A stretch of DNA of 64,000 nucleotides from Gammaproteobacteria bacterium (GCA_021772985.1 JAJFKX010000012.1:1-64000), one strand, 5' to 3'. Shown: positions 35,969-45,833, numbered from the stretch's first letter. Program-made: numbers and translations. Notes: a model not told the origin generated them from the letters alone.

Positions 35969-36538
35969 ATGAGTATTAAAGCTGACCGCTGGATTAGGGA
36001 AATGGCTACTCAACAAGGCATGATCGAGCCTTTTGAGCCGGGTCAGATAAGACATGCTGCTGCAGGAGAGCGGGTTATTTCCTGGGGAACATCCAGTTAT
36101 GGCTACGATGTTCGCTGCGCTGATGAATTCAAAATATTCACCAATATCAGTTCAGCGATAGTTGATCCCAAAGCCTTCGATGAAAACAGTTTTGTTGATC
36201 GGAAATCGGATGTTTGCATTATTCCACCCAATTCGTTTTGCTTGGCAAGAACTGTGGAATATTTTCGCATTCCGCGTAATGTGCTAACCATCTGTCTGGG
36301 TAAATCGACTTATGCGCGTTGCGGCATCATCGTTAATGTCACGCCATTGGAGCCAGAATGGGAAGGGCACGTCACACTCGAATTTTCCAACACCACACCG
36401 CTGCCGGCTAAAATTTATGCCAATGAAGGCGTTGCACAGTTTATATTTTTGGAATCGGATGAAGGTTGTGAGGTTTCTTACAAAGATCGCGCAGGAAAGT
36501 ACATGCGGCAACGCGGCGTAACACTGCCGACCACATAA
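35969..36538 (+). CDS. dcd: dCTP deaminase
   Basis: The 189-residue enzyme converts dCTP to dUTP, feeding dTMP synthesis. It begins [13 protein letters not shown] and has [18 protein letters not shown], and the catalytic Glu in [14 protein letters not shown]. Length matches the family. It follows apbC, a usual order, and is convergent with the protease gene downstream (12-base gap). Confidence 0.96.
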   Translation: MSIKADRWIREMATQQGMIEPFEPGQIRHAAAGERVISWGTSSYGYDVRCADEFKIFTNISSAIVDPKAFDENSFVDRKSDVCIIPPNSFCLARTVEYFRIPRNVLTICLGKSTYARCGIIVNVTPLEPEWEGHVTLEFSNTTPLPAKIYANEGVAQFIFLESDEGCEVSYKDRAGKYMRQRGVTLPTT

Positions 36539-36550
36539 ACTCAAGCTTGC

Positions 36551-37777
36551 CTACGGCTGACCACCTGAAATCGGCCCGGGCGCTAATCCGTTTGCATAAC
36601 GCAACAGGCTCAGTGGCGGTTGCTGAATCACGTCAACCGAAGTAATAAAACTTTGATTGTCGCGTGCAACTTCCACTTCAACTGTCGTGTTAGGGCTGGT
36701 AGTGGCGATCATTAAATTCAGCTGGCTACTGCTATTGACCGGGGTTTGAGCCCAGCTTAAGAGCACATCACCAGGCCTCAGTCCACCCTCCCATGCGGGA
36801 CTGTTATTCATCACATCGTCAATATGAGCACCGTTAATACTGCCATTATCGGAGCCGCCCAGGGTGATGGAATCTGAGAAGCTTGCACCCAACCAAGCCC
36901 TGCGGACGCTGCCATAATCAATGATCTGCTGCATCACATCACTGGCGATGGCGATAGGGATGGCAAAACCGATACCCTGAGCCCCCAGGCTTTGATGCAG
37001 CATCGAACTGTTTATACCAACCACATCACCACCAGCATTGATCAATGCACCACCACTATTCCCTGCATTAATTGCTGCATCAGTCTGGATGAAATCTTCC
37101 AGCGCTGTCAGGTTAAGGTCATTGCGGCCCTTCGCGCTCACAATGCCCATGGTTACGGTATTGTTCAGGCCATATGCATTGCCGATTGCCAACACCACAT
37201 CACCAACTCTGACTTCTCTGCCTTCCGCCAAGGGCGCAACCGGTAAATCCGAAGCTTCTATTTTTAATACCGCCAGGTCGGTATCCGGGTCTGAGCCAAT
37301 CACCTGTGGCTGAAATACTCGGCCATCAGCCAATGCCAGCTGAATATCATCAACATGATCGATGACGTGATTACTGGTCAGGATGTAACCGTCAGCGCGC
37401 ACAATCAGACCTGAGCCCAGGCCTCGTCGGTTTCTGGCAGGTAATCTACGACTGAGGAAACTTTGAAATAAGGAGTTTGTGACGCCAGGCACGGTTGCCG
37501 GAACAACGGTGTTGGTGTAGATGCTGACTACGGCCGGAGCGCTACGGTTTACCGCTTCGGCATAAGAGCGGACATAGCTGCCCGGAGCGTTGTTGGAAGT
37601 GGCAGAATCGCCGTCAGTCAAGCGTTGCTCTGCCACATTGGCGCGTAATGCCGGCAGCGCTTCCGGGCGCAACCATACCACCACGAAGGCCAGCGCCAGC
37701 CCTACGATAATACTGCGGCCCAGGAAGCCAATGTTGTTGATCAATTTATCCACAGCAACCGTTATCTTATTCAGCAC
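36551..37777 (-). CDS. DegS/AlgW-like membrane-anchored serine protease
   Basis: The 408-residue protein has an N-terminal membrane anchor (about 15-40), a trypsin-like domain with His in SNHVID, Asp in DTDLAVL and Ser in NAGNSGGAL, and one PDZ domain (about 295-390). That layout fits DegS/AlgW, which senses misfolded outer-membrane proteins and cleaves the anti-sigma factor RseA. The start is GTG at 37777, no ATG being in frame nearby. It is slightly longer than E. coli DegS. Divergent from petABC, as in related genomes. Confidence 0.9.
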   Translation of the reverse strand: MLNKITVAVDKLINNIGFLGRSIIVGLALAFVVVWLRPEALPALRANVAEQRLTDGDSATSNNAPGSYVRSYAEAVNRSAPAVVSIYTNTVVPATVPGVTNSLFQSFLSRRLPARNRRGLGSGLIVRADGYILTSNHVIDHVDDIQLALADGRVFQPQVIGSDPDTDLAVLKIEASDLPVAPLAEGREVRVGDVVLAIGNAYGLNNTVTMGIVSAKGRNDLNLTALEDFIQTDAAINAGNSGGALINAGGDVVGINSSMLHQSLGAQGIGFAIPIAIASDVMQQIIDYGSVRRAWLGASFSDSITLGGSDNGSINGAHIDDVMNNSPAWEGGLRPGDVLLSWAQTPVNSSSQLNLMIATTSPNTTVEVEVARDNQSFITSVDVIQQPPLSLLRYANGLAPGPISGGQP

Positions 37778-37985
37778 AAGCTTAATGGCATGTTAACAAG
37801 GGCTCAAAATAGCCCTTTATAACAGCAAAAGTACCTAATCATGGTAAATTCTATGCATTAAACCATTGTGAGTCGTTTTTGCTTTCGAGTAGAATACCTG
37901 ATTGCAAAATATTCATTAAATTCATTGTATGACACTGAAGTGGTAAAAAGATCACTTTGGTTACTCTTGTCCGGATGGAGAAATA

Positions 37986-38585
37986 ATGTCAGAGAACAGT
38001 GTAAATAAAGGGCGTCGCCGATTGCTGACCGCTACTACTGCAGTAGTGGGCGCAGCAGGTGCGGGGCTGGCCGCACTGCCATTTATTGAATCATGGCAAC
38101 CCAGCGCCAAAGCCAAAGTGGTCGGTGCGCCGGTTGAGTTTAACTTACAGCCAATCGGCCCAGGGCAAATATTAAAAGGCCAATGGCGTGGAAAAACCAT
38201 CGGTATTCTGCGCCGCACCAACGACATGCTGGAAACTTTGCCTGATTTGAGCGGCAAGTTAAAAGACCCTGATTCCAATGCAGAGAACCAGCAGCCGCGG
38301 TATGCACAAAACCCAAATCGTTCTATCAAGCCCGAGTATCTGGTGCTGGTAATGAATTGCACCCATTTGGGGTGTGTGCCTGAATTGGTGCCGGAAGTTG
38401 GCGCGCAGCCATTTGATGCTGAATGGCAAGGTGGTTTTTATTGTCCCTGCCATAAATCCAAGTTTGATCTGGCTGGCCGTGTTTATGACGGCGTACCCGC
38501 GCAATTGAATTTGCAGGTGCCTCCATATCAGTACCTGGATGATCGGACGATAGTAGTGGGTGTTGACCCGCAATCGGCATCATAA
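37986..38585 (+). CDS. petA: Ubiquinol-cytochrome c reductase Rieske subunit
   Basis: The 199-residue subunit carries the [2Fe-2S] cluster in CTHLGCVP and CPCHKSKFD and transfers electrons from ubiquinol to cytochrome c1. The N-terminus (NKGRRRLLTATTAVVGAAG) is a twin-arginine-like signal and membrane anchor. A GGAG site precedes the ATG. First gene of the petABC operon. Confidence 0.96.
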   Translation: MSENSVNKGRRRLLTATTAVVGAAGAGLAALPFIESWQPSAKAKVVGAPVEFNLQPIGPGQILKGQWRGKTIGILRRTNDMLETLPDLSGKLKDPDSNAENQQPRYAQNPNRSIKPEYLVLVMNCTHLGCVPELVPEVGAQPFDAEWQGGFYCPCHKSKFDLAGRVYDGVPAQLNLQVPPYQYLDDRTIVVGVDPQSAS

Positions 38586-38610
38586 AGCATAAACAGAAGG
38601 AATAGCGTTC

Positions 38611-39873
38611 ATGGCAAGACCTGCAAGCAGTATGAGAAGTCAGATCACTGCGCTCGGTAACTGGGTAGACAAACGCCTGCCGGTATCGAGTTTCTGGCGT
38701 GATCACCTCTCTGAATATTACGCACCCAAAAACTTTAATTTCTGGTATTTTTTCGGCTCATTGGCGTTGCTGGTACTGGTTAATCAGATTATTACCGGTA
38801 TCTTCCTGACCATGCAGTACAAGCCCAGTGCTGCCGAAGCATTTGCCTCTGTAGAGTTCATCATGCGTGATGTGCCGATGGGCTGGCTGATTCGGTACAT
38901 GCATTCAACTGGCGCCTCGGCATTTTTTATTGTGATTTATTTGCATATGTTCCGGGCATTGTTGTATGGCTCCTATCGCACACCACGCGAGCTGATCTGG
39001 ATTTTCGGCATGTTGATCTATGTGGTGCTGATGGCCGAAGCGTTTATGGGTTACGTATTGCCTTGGGGGCAAATGAGTTACTGGGGAGCGCAGGTGATTA
39101 TTTCGCTGTTTGGCGCGATTCCAGATTTGGGTTTCATCAGTGGTGAGTCCCTTGTTGAATGGATTCGAGGTGATTATTCAGTTTCTGATGCCACTTTGAA
39201 CCGGTTTTTTGCATTGCATGTGATCGCATTGCCACTTGCATTGCTGCTATTGGTGATGTTGCATCTAACTGCACTGCATCAGGTAGGTTCGAATAATCCT
39301 GATGGAGTCGAAATCAAAGAACATAAGGATCCAGATGGAAAACCGATCGATGGTATTCCATTCCACCCTTACTACACCGTAAAAGACATATTCGGTGTTG
39401 GTATGTTTATGTTGTTATTTGCATTCATCATTTTTTACGCACCAGATGGTGGCGGGCTGTTATTGGAACACGATAATTTTGTGCCAGCTGATCCTTTGGT
39501 GACGCCCGAACACATTAAGCCAGTCTGGTATTTCACGCCATTCTTTGCGATTTTGAAAGCTATTCCGGACAAGCTTGGTGGCGTGGCTGTGATGGGCTTA
39601 GCCATCGTGGTGTTGTTTCTGCTGCCGTGGTTGGACCGCAGCCCGGTCAAATCAATTCGTTACAAAGGCTGGATATCCAAGATCAGTTTGGTCGTTTTTT
39701 CCATTAGTTTTGTGCGTCTTGGAATGCTCGGTATAGGTGAAGGCACACCAGCGGAACTACGGGAGTCGCAAGTTTGGACTGCACTATACTTTCTGTTCTT
39801 TATAACCATGCCATTTTTCTCTCGGATGGAAAAAACCAAGCCGGTTCCCGAACGCGTAACTAGCAGTCATTAA
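38611..39873 (+). CDS. petB: Cytochrome b of the bc1 complex
   Basis: The 420-residue, eight-helix subunit holds the two b haems and the quinone sites. Haem ligands lie in RYMHSTGAS/YLHMFRAL and in FFALHVIAL/MLHLTALHQ; the Qo loop reads PVWYFTPFF in place of PEWYF. It is a full-length, unsplit cytochrome b. Only two bases separate its stop from petC. Confidence 0.97.
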   Translation: MARPASSMRSQITALGNWVDKRLPVSSFWRDHLSEYYAPKNFNFWYFFGSLALLVLVNQIITGIFLTMQYKPSAAEAFASVEFIMRDVPMGWLIRYMHSTGASAFFIVIYLHMFRALLYGSYRTPRELIWIFGMLIYVVLMAEAFMGYVLPWGQMSYWGAQVIISLFGAIPDLGFISGESLVEWIRGDYSVSDATLNRFFALHVIALPLALLLLVMLHLTALHQVGSNNPDGVEIKEHKDPDGKPIDGIPFHPYYTVKDIFGVGMFMLLFAFIIFYAPDGGGLLLEHDNFVPADPLVTPEHIKPVWYFTPFFAILKAIPDKLGGVAVMGLAIVVLFLLPWLDRSPVKSIRYKGWISKISLVVFSISFVRLGMLGIGEGTPAELRESQVWTALYFLFFITMPFFSRMEKTKPVPERVTSSH

Positions 39874-39875
39874 CG

Positions 39876-40676
39876 GTGATGATGATGATAGTGAATAAAA
39901 TGAGAAATCTATTCATGGCGATGCTACTGGGGAGCATCCTCGGTATGACCAGTTTCACCGTATCAGCGGCCGGTGGTGAGGGTGTTCAGCTGTTTCCGGT
40001 GGACATCAATGTATTTGATACCGCTGCTTTACAGCAGGGTGCACGCACTTTTACGGATTATTGCCTGGGTTGTCATAGTGCTAGCTATATGCGGTTTAAA
40101 CGTCTGGCGGGTGATCTTGGTTACACTGAAGAAGAGGTGGAACGTTACCTGTTGCCAGCTGGGCAGGAATTGACCAATACCATGACTTCATCAATGAGCC
40201 CCGAATTAGCTACAAAAGTGTTTGGTACTGATGCTCCTGATTTATCGCTGGTGGCAAGAGCGCGTGGTGAGCAATGGTTATATTCGTATTTTCTATCGTT
40301 TTATAAAGACGAAGAGCGCGCTTTAGGGTGGAATAACACGGTTTTTCCCAATGCATCAATGCCGCATGTGATCTGGGAGCTGCAAGGCGTGCAGACGTTG
40401 GCGCAGCATGCTGAAACGCAAGCAGATGAACATGCTGATGGTGGGCATGGCGGACATTTCAACCCAGCGGATCAGTTTGAGCTGATAGAGACCGGTTTGC
40501 AGGATGCTGAAGAGTACCAGCGTACAGTGCAGGATTTGGTAACGTTTTTGGTGTATTTGAGTGAGCCATCGCAATTGCAACGACACCAGTTGGGCATTTG
40601 GGTTATTTTGTTTTTGGCGCTGTTCACTGTGTTAGCCTGGTTCTTGAAAGCAGAATATTGGCAGGATATCCACTGA
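39876..40676 (+). CDS. petC: Cytochrome c1 of the bc1 complex
   Basis: The 266-residue subunit has a signal peptide (to about VSAA), the haem site CLGCH in DYCLGCHSASYMRF, an axial Met region in PNASMPHVIWELQG, a His/Asp-rich insert (EHADGGHGGHFN) and a C-terminal membrane anchor. The start is uncertain among four close ATGs (39876-39900). The His-rich insert could bind metal, but that is only an observation. Confidence 0.94.
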   Translation: MMMMIVNKMRNLFMAMLLGSILGMTSFTVSAAGGEGVQLFPVDINVFDTAALQQGARTFTDYCLGCHSASYMRFKRLAGDLGYTEEEVERYLLPAGQELTNTMTSSMSPELATKVFGTDAPDLSLVARARGEQWLYSYFLSFYKDEERALGWNNTVFPNASMPHVIWELQGVQTLAQHAETQADEHADGGHGGHFNPADQFELIETGLQDAEEYQRTVQDLVTFLVYLSEPSQLQRHQLGIWVILFLALFTVLAWFLKAEYWQDIH

Positions 40677-40764
40677 TGCAAGTTAGTATGCTGAATACAG
40701 CCTGCTGGCTAATGCTGTTAAATAGTGGTTGTGAATTATATAAATTGGTTAACGGAGCGAAACT

Positions 40765-41388
40765 TTGAATACTATGCAGTTGTACACATTATCGGATTGC
40801 ATGCATTGCCACAGGGTTCGCTTTGTGCTGGCCGAAAAGGGAATAAATGTAGAGATCACGGAGGTTGATAATAACGCTAAAGCTGTCGACGATTTGGCAG
40901 AATTAACGCCATATGGGGATGCCCCGACATTGGTGGATCGGGATATTGTCTTATACGGTACTTCGGTTATCAGTGAATACCTTGACGAGCGTTATCCGCA
41001 CCCTCCGTTGATGCCGGTAGACCCGATTTCACGTGCCAGATTACGCTTGGCGCACTATCGTATCAAACGGGATTGGTACAGTCTCTCCAATGAAATTATT
41101 GCAGCCAACAGCAGCAAAAACCCGAGCCGTCCGGTGGTAAGGTTAATCCGTGAACTGCGGGAAAGCATCACGGCAGCTGATGATTTATTTGGGCTTTCCA
41201 AATTTATGCTAAATGATGAACTAAGCTTGGTGGATTGTTCGTTAGTGCCGTTTTTCTGGCGGTTACCATCATTAGGAGTGAACATCAGCCGCAATGCAAA
41301 CAATGTGAAAAATTATACCGAAAGGCTATTTGAGCGGCCATCGTTTCGTGCCAGTTTGACCAAAGCTGAAAAACAATTGATTGGTTGA
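40765..41388 (+). CDS. sspA: Stringent starvation protein A
   Basis: The 207-residue protein has a glutathione transferase fold without catalytic function and binds RNA polymerase in stationary phase or under stress. It starts MNTMQLYTLSDCMHCHRVRFVLAEKG-like, with LYGTSVISEYLDERYPHPPL typical of SspA. It lies after petABC and upstream of sspB, the conserved arrangement. Confidence 0.93.
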   Translation: MNTMQLYTLSDCMHCHRVRFVLAEKGINVEITEVDNNAKAVDDLAELTPYGDAPTLVDRDIVLYGTSVISEYLDERYPHPPLMPVDPISRARLRLAHYRIKRDWYSLSNEIIAANSSKNPSRPVVRLIRELRESITAADDLFGLSKFMLNDELSLVDCSLVPFFWRLPSLGVNISRNANNVKNYTERLFERPSFRASLTKAEKQLIG

Positions 41389-41413
41389 TAAATTGGTTGA
41401 TCAACCCGCCGAT

Positions 41414-41815
41414 ATGTCGTCAAACAGACCTTATCTGTTAAGGGCATTACATCAATGGATTGTTGATAACAGCATGACGCCGCACATTTTGGTGAATGCG
41501 GATGTGGAAAATATTCAAGTGCCGGTATCTGCTGTGCGTAATGGCAAAGTGGTGTTGAATGTAGATCCGGCGGCGGTTCAGAATCTGGAAATCGGGAATG
41601 ATTACCTAACATGTTCCGCGCGTTTCAACGGCGCTTCGCAAAGCTTATTTGTCCCCATTTTTGCTATTTTGGCAATCTATGCTCGAGAAAACGGTCAGGG
41701 TATGATGTTTGCTGATGAGCTGTCCACCAAGCAGGATGACGGTGATGCAGTTGATGGGGCCGATAACAACCCTCAGCCACGCAAAGATCGCTCACACCTG
41801 CAACTGATCAAATAG
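41414..41815 (+). CDS. sspB: ClpXP adaptor SspB
   Basis: The 133-residue adaptor brings ssrA-tagged proteins to ClpXP. It begins MSSNRPYLLRALHQWIVDN, has the substrate-binding fold (VPVSAVRNGKVVLNVDP, ARFNGASQSLFVPI), an acidic linker, and a C-terminal ClpX-binding tail (HLQLIK). ATG at 41414 starts the conserved region; an upstream TTG overlaps sspA. It is convergent with the DUF3301 gene after 7 bases. Confidence 0.94.
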   Translation: MSSNRPYLLRALHQWIVDNSMTPHILVNADVENIQVPVSAVRNGKVVLNVDPAAVQNLEIGNDYLTCSARFNGASQSLFVPIFAILAIYARENGQGMMFADELSTKQDDGDAVDGADNNPQPRKDRSHLQLIK

Positions 41816-41822
41816 ACTATTA

Positions 41823-42164
41823 TCAGCCATCGAAAGATTGAAAAAGCAACTGGCCATCAGCAGTTTGTAATTGCATGCTGTGTGGTCGGTCGCCATGTAA
41901 AAATACCCATCCATATTGTCGTTGATGACCATCACTGCTGAATTCAAAACGGTATTTTCGATTAATCGAAAAATCACCTTTCAGGTTCAAGCGTAGCGAT
42001 TGCAGTCGGATGGTGGCATCCAGCAACTGCAGTCCTTGTGCCTGACAGGCACGTCTTACGATAGCCAGAGTCAGCTCGTGTAGGCGACGGCTTTCGCGCC
42101 AGTACCAGATCGTTAACAACAGTAACAACAGGCCGATTACAGGGTGGGTTATCAGATCCAGCAT
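41823..42164 (-). CDS. DUF3301 membrane-anchored protein
   Basis: The 113-residue product has one N-terminal membrane helix (about 8-22, ending IWYWRESRRLHE) and a small soluble beta domain with QGLQLLDATIRLQSLRL and YRFEFSSDGHQRQYGWV, matching DUF3301. Function unknown. It is convergent with sspB and upstream of no obvious partner. Confidence 0.82.
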   Translation of the reverse strand: MLDLITHPVIGLLLLLLTIWYWRESRRLHELTLAIVRRACQAQGLQLLDATIRLQSLRLNLKGDFSINRKYRFEFSSDGHQRQYGWVFLHGDRPHSMQLQTADGQLLFQSFDG

Positions 42165-42223
42165 GAGTAATTCTGGTAATACCTCAGTTTCAATATGGGA
42201 TTTAATCGATCAGTCAGTTGATA

Positions 42224-42751
42224 TTAATTACGCCGGCTAAGCAAAACATATACCGCACCAGTGCCACCATCCACCTGTCGAGCAGAACAATAAGCCAACA
42301 CGCCCGGCATACGTCGCAGTAACTTGGCGGTTAGAACTTTCAGTTTGGGTTTGATACGTGAACGCAAACCTTTACCATGGATAATACGTACACAGGTCAT
42401 CTGATTTTGCAAAGCATCCTGGATGAACTCGGTAATAGCCAGTTGTGCTTCAGCCGTTCGCATATGGTGCAGATCCAATACCGCAGCGACACTGTAACGA
42501 CCGAGTCGCAACCGTCGTTGAATTTTTGGGCGAAGTCCATCTTTCGCCCATTGAAGCTCTTCTCCAGATTCCACTTCCAGCTGCTCCGGGCTGTAGTGCA
42601 GTAATTCGGTGACAACAGCAGCTTCATCCTGACGAGAAAAAATTGGAATAGGAGCAGGTGACGGCGGCCTTGAATGGCTGCGGTCATTGGTTACCGGGCG
42701 CACCTTGCCGACAATCTCACGAAAAATTTTATTGTCTTCTTCAATAGGCAT
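42224..42751 (-). CDS. Smr-domain protein, SmrA/SmrB-type
   Basis: The 175-residue protein has a disordered, Pro-rich N-terminal half and a C-terminal Smr domain: LDLHHMRTAEAQLAI, VRIIHGKGLRS and the final AYCSARQVDGGTGAVYVLL. Smr domains act as endonucleases; SmrB in E. coli cuts mRNA at collided ribosomes. ATG at 42751 gives the family-like MPIEEDNKIFREIVG start; longer starts would overlap the divergent surE region. Confidence 0.88.
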   Translation of the reverse strand: MPIEEDNKIFREIVGKVRPVTNDRSHSRPPSPAPIPIFSRQDEAAVVTELLHYSPEQLEVESGEELQWAKDGLRPKIQRRLRLGRYSVAAVLDLHHMRTAEAQLAITEFIQDALQNQMTCVRIIHGKGLRSRIKPKLKVLTAKLLRRMPGVLAYCSARQVDGGTGAVYVLLSRRN

Positions 42752-42827
42752 AGTTAATTCCATGCTATTCAGGCTGTAGGGTGATGGGTTTTCCAGTATC
42801 ATGCAAATTTATGTGCAGGAGGCAATT

Positions 42828-43595
42828 TTGGAGAACCCGTTACATATATTGGTTAGTAATGATGATGGTATCGATGCGCCGGGAATCAATATCCTTGCTG
42901 ATGCATTGCGAAAATCTGCGCGAGTGACTGTTGTTGCGCCGGTACGTGATCATAGTGGGGCCAGTAATTCACTGACCCTGGAGCGCCCGATCCGTTTCAG
43001 TCGCCGTCAGGAAGATGTGATAGCCGTACATGGCACGCCCACTGATTCAGTGCATCTGGCGATTACCGGATTGTTGGAGGATGAACCCGACATGGTGATT
43101 TCCGGGATTAATGCGGATGCTAACCTGGGTGATGATGTACTGTATTCCGGAACGGTTGCGGCAGCTATGGAAGGGCGTTTTTTGGGCTTGCCGGCAATTG
43201 CTGTATCAATATGCCGACAGTCACATCAGCCAAATTACAGTAGCGCTGCGCATGCTGCCTGTATGGTGATGCAAAAGCTGCGTACCAGCCCGTTACCTGC
43301 TGATACGATTTTGAATATTAATGTGCCGGATCTGCCGTGGGATGAAATCAAAGGATTTTCAGTTACTCGTTTAGGTCACCGACATCGAGCTGAAAAGGTG
43401 GTTCCGATCACTGATCCTCGTGGTCGGCCGTTATTCTGGATAGGTCCTCCTGGGGAGGAACAGGATGCCGGGCCTGGTACCGATTTTCATGCAATTCGAC
43501 GGCAACAGGTGTCAATTACGCCCATCCATGTTGATTTAACCCGCTATCAGGCATTAGACCAGGTAGCACATTGGGTGGCGTCACTGGAACAATAA
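42828..43595 (+). CDS. surE: 5'/3'-nucleotidase SurE
   Basis: The 255-residue phosphatase hydrolyses nucleoside monophosphates and has exopolyphosphatase activity. It has the metal site SNDDG, the GASNSLTL segment, [10 protein letters not shown] and [26 protein letters not shown] place the start at TTG 42828 because a perfect AGGAGG lies five bases before it (42817-42822) and it gives the family N-terminus; ATG 42801 lacks a binding site. It is first of a surE-pcm-DedA-nlpD run. Confidence 0.94.
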   Translation: MENPLHILVSNDDGIDAPGINILADALRKSARVTVVAPVRDHSGASNSLTLERPIRFSRRQEDVIAVHGTPTDSVHLAITGLLEDEPDMVISGINADANLGDDVLYSGTVAAAMEGRFLGLPAIAVSICRQSHQPNYSSAAHAACMVMQKLRTSPLPADTILNINVPDLPWDEIKGFSVTRLGHRHRAEKVVPITDPRGRPLFWIGPPGEEQDAGPGTDFHAIRRQQVSITPIHVDLTRYQALDQVAHWVASLEQ

Positions 43596-43613
43596 ATTGG
43601 GCTATGGTGACGC

Positions 43614-44348
43614 ATGAACAGCTATAGGATGCACGCAGCAGGTTCTTATCGAGGTATCGGGATGACCTCGCAGGCAGCGCGTGACAGGTTGGTAGCCAGG
43701 TTGAGTGATAAGGGTGTTACCAGTGAGGCTGTTTTACAGGCTGTTGCAAATACCCCCCGCCACTTGTTTGTTGATGAAGCGCTGGCCAGCAGGGCCTATG
43801 AAGATACAGCTTTACCAATAGGGCTTGGGCAAACCATTTCCCAACCTTATATCGTCGCACATATGACCGAATTGTTACTCAATAGCAGCCCCCGCTTGGA
43901 TAAAGTGCTGGAAGTTGGCACAGGCTCGGGTTATCAGGCTGCAGTTCTGTCGATGGTTTGTGACCGGGTATTCAGCCTGGAACGTATTGAGGTTTTATTG
44001 CGACTGGCGCGTCGCCGGTTTCATCAGTTGGGCATGCATAATATTTTCACCCGCTACACTGATGGTCAGCAAGGTTGGATCGCACAGGCGCCTTTTGATG
44101 GGATCATCCTAACGGCCGCCTGCCCTGGGATACCTGATGAGCTATTGCAGCAACTCGGCGATGGCGCCAGATTGATTGCCCCATTAAATGCCGATGGAAT
44201 TGAAACAATGGGCTTATCGGGTCCATTGTCGGGTAAGCTGGGTTCGGGTGGGCAGTATTTAGTCAGTTACACGCGCCATGGTGATAAGTTCGATTCGGAA
44301 ATATTGGATGCGGTCAGTTTTGTTCCTTTATTGGATGGTTTGAGTTAA
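43614..44348 (+). CDS. pcm: Protein-L-isoaspartate O-methyltransferase
   Basis: The 244-residue enzyme repairs isoaspartyl residues using S-adenosylmethionine. Motifs include RHLFVDEALASRAYEDTALPIG with the GLGQTISQPYIVA substrate loop and the SAM site VLEVGTGSGYQAAVL. A short N-terminal extension of about 14 residues precedes the conserved GIGMTSQAARDRLV region. The next gene starts 10 bases after its stop. Confidence 0.95.
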   Translation: MNSYRMHAAGSYRGIGMTSQAARDRLVARLSDKGVTSEAVLQAVANTPRHLFVDEALASRAYEDTALPIGLGQTISQPYIVAHMTELLLNSSPRLDKVLEVGTGSGYQAAVLSMVCDRVFSLERIEVLLRLARRRFHQLGMHNIFTRYTDGQQGWIAQAPFDGIILTAACPGIPDELLQQLGDGARLIAPLNADGIETMGLSGPLSGKLGSGGQYLVSYTRHGDKFDSEILDAVSFVPLLDGLS

Positions 44349-44358
44349 TGACTGGTCA

Positions 44359-44943
44359 ATGTTGAACTTGCAAACAGCTTATGACTGGGTGTTGCAGTTG
44401 GCCGGCAGGCGGCGAGCCAGCGTCTGGTTGGCAGGTCTGAGTGCCAGCGAAGCGATATTTTTCCCTGTGCCGCCGGATGTCCTGTTGATTCCAATGGGCC
44501 TGGCCCAGCCGCAGCGCGTCTGGCAGTTGGCTGGATTGTGTACGGTGGCCAGTGTGGCTGGAGGTCTAGTTGGTTATATGCTGGGTTGGTGGGGTAGTGA
44601 AGCCCTGGCAGAATGGTTGGGTCAGTCTCGTTGGGCAGATGCTTATCAACAGGTAAAAACACTGTTTGCTGAATACGGGGTGTGGATAATGTTGCTGGCA
44701 GGTTTTACCCCGATTCCCTATAAGATTTTTACCATCACAGCTGGATTATTGTTATTGCCTGTGCATTTATTTTTAATTGCCGGTATAGCAGGTCGGGGAG
44801 GGCGTTTTTTTCTGGTATCCGCTTTGCTGGCTGTGGGCGGTGAAAATCTGGCGGAACGTATTCGCCCATGGGTGTCAAAGCTGGGGTGGCTTGTAATTGG
44901 GTTGGCTTTGGGCGTTGCAGTTTGGCTGGTAGTAAACGGATGA
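44359..44943 (+). CDS. DedA/YqaA-type VTT-domain membrane protein
   Basis: The 194-residue protein has the VTT/DedA pattern: ASEAIFFPVPPDVLLIPMGLA, GGLVGYMLGWWGSEAL, and AGFTPIPYKIFTITAGLL, with four or more hydrophobic segments. DedA proteins are linked to lipid flipping and membrane homeostasis. Its stop overlaps the nlpD start (ATGA), so translation is coupled. Confidence 0.88.
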   Translation: MLNLQTAYDWVLQLAGRRRASVWLAGLSASEAIFFPVPPDVLLIPMGLAQPQRVWQLAGLCTVASVAGGLVGYMLGWWGSEALAEWLGQSRWADAYQQVKTLFAEYGVWIMLLAGFTPIPYKIFTITAGLLLLPVHLFLIAGIAGRGGRFFLVSALLAVGGENLAERIRPWVSKLGWLVIGLALGVAVWLVVNG

Positions 44944-45833
44944 AGTCAGGTTGGTTAAAAGCGCTGACATTAATTTTCAGCGTGCTCGTTATGAGTGGCT
45001 GTGGTACCAGTTCATATCGACCGGCTCCGGTACAAGATCGAAGTGTTGATCGTCATCGGCCGACGGTGCAAAGTGCAGTTAAAGCAGATCATTACATGGT
45101 ACGCAAAGGTGATACTTTATATTCCATCGCCTTTCGTTATAAGTTGCATTATCAAGATTTAGCCCGCTGGAATGGAATAGGTCCTCCATACACCATCTAT
45201 CCTGGGCAACAATTGGGCATGACTGCCCAGGCAAGTGCCTATGCCATAGAGAGAAGCCCACGAACGATACCGGCAAGGCCTGTTGATAATCGGCAACCAC
45301 GTCGGCTGCCGCCAGTGCAATCATCAACTGGCAGCAGCAATGACAATCAAACAACCAACAACTCACAACAACGCGGTACGGTGGTTTCCACCCCGGCCCC
45401 ATCAGCACCACGAACAACTGAACCAGTGGTGGTGGCGACTGCGCCGCGCAATAACAGCGGAATTAATTGGTTGTGGCCAGTGGCTGGTGGGCGTGTGAAC
45501 CGTCGGTTCGTAGCTGGAGAAAACAGCCGCCAGGGACTCGATATCAGTGGTGGGCCAGGTCAGCCGGTATTAGCAACGGCTGCAGGAACTGTTGTTTACA
45601 GTGGGCCTGGGCTGACAGGTTATGCTGAGCTGATCATCATTAAACATAGTCAGGAACTGCTTAGTGCGTATGGGCACAATCGGCGTAGGTTGGTACAGGA
45701 AGGTGAAACGGTTAAAGCCGGCCAACAAATTGCTGAACTTGGACGTTCTCCGCGTGGTGAGGATGAGCTGCATTTTCAGATCCGCCGTTTGGGTAAACCG
45801 CAAAACCCTCAAAATTACCTGCCAAAGCGTTAG
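44940..45833 (+). CDS. nlpD: NlpD-type amidase activator lipoprotein
   Basis: The 297-residue lipoprotein has a lipobox (VMSGC), a LysM domain (YMVRKGDTLYSIAFRYKL), a Gln/Asn/Ser/Pro-rich linker and an M23-like domain at the C-terminus. The M23 site is degenerate: the usual HxxxD has become RQGLDI, although LHFQIR is kept. Such inactive M23 domains activate AmiC-type amidases, fitting the amidase at 14.4 kb. ATG at 44940 overlaps the DedA-like gene. rpoS does not follow. Confidence 0.93.
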   Translation: MKSGWLKALTLIFSVLVMSGCGTSSYRPAPVQDRSVDRHRPTVQSAVKADHYMVRKGDTLYSIAFRYKLHYQDLARWNGIGPPYTIYPGQQLGMTAQASAYAIERSPRTIPARPVDNRQPRRLPPVQSSTGSSNDNQTTNNSQQRGTVVSTPAPSAPRTTEPVVVATAPRNNSGINWLWPVAGGRVNRRFVAGENSRQGLDISGGPGQPVLATAAGTVVYSGPGLTGYAELIIIKHSQELLSAYGHNRRRLVQEGETVKAGQQIAELGRSPRGEDELHFQIRRLGKPQNPQNYLPKR

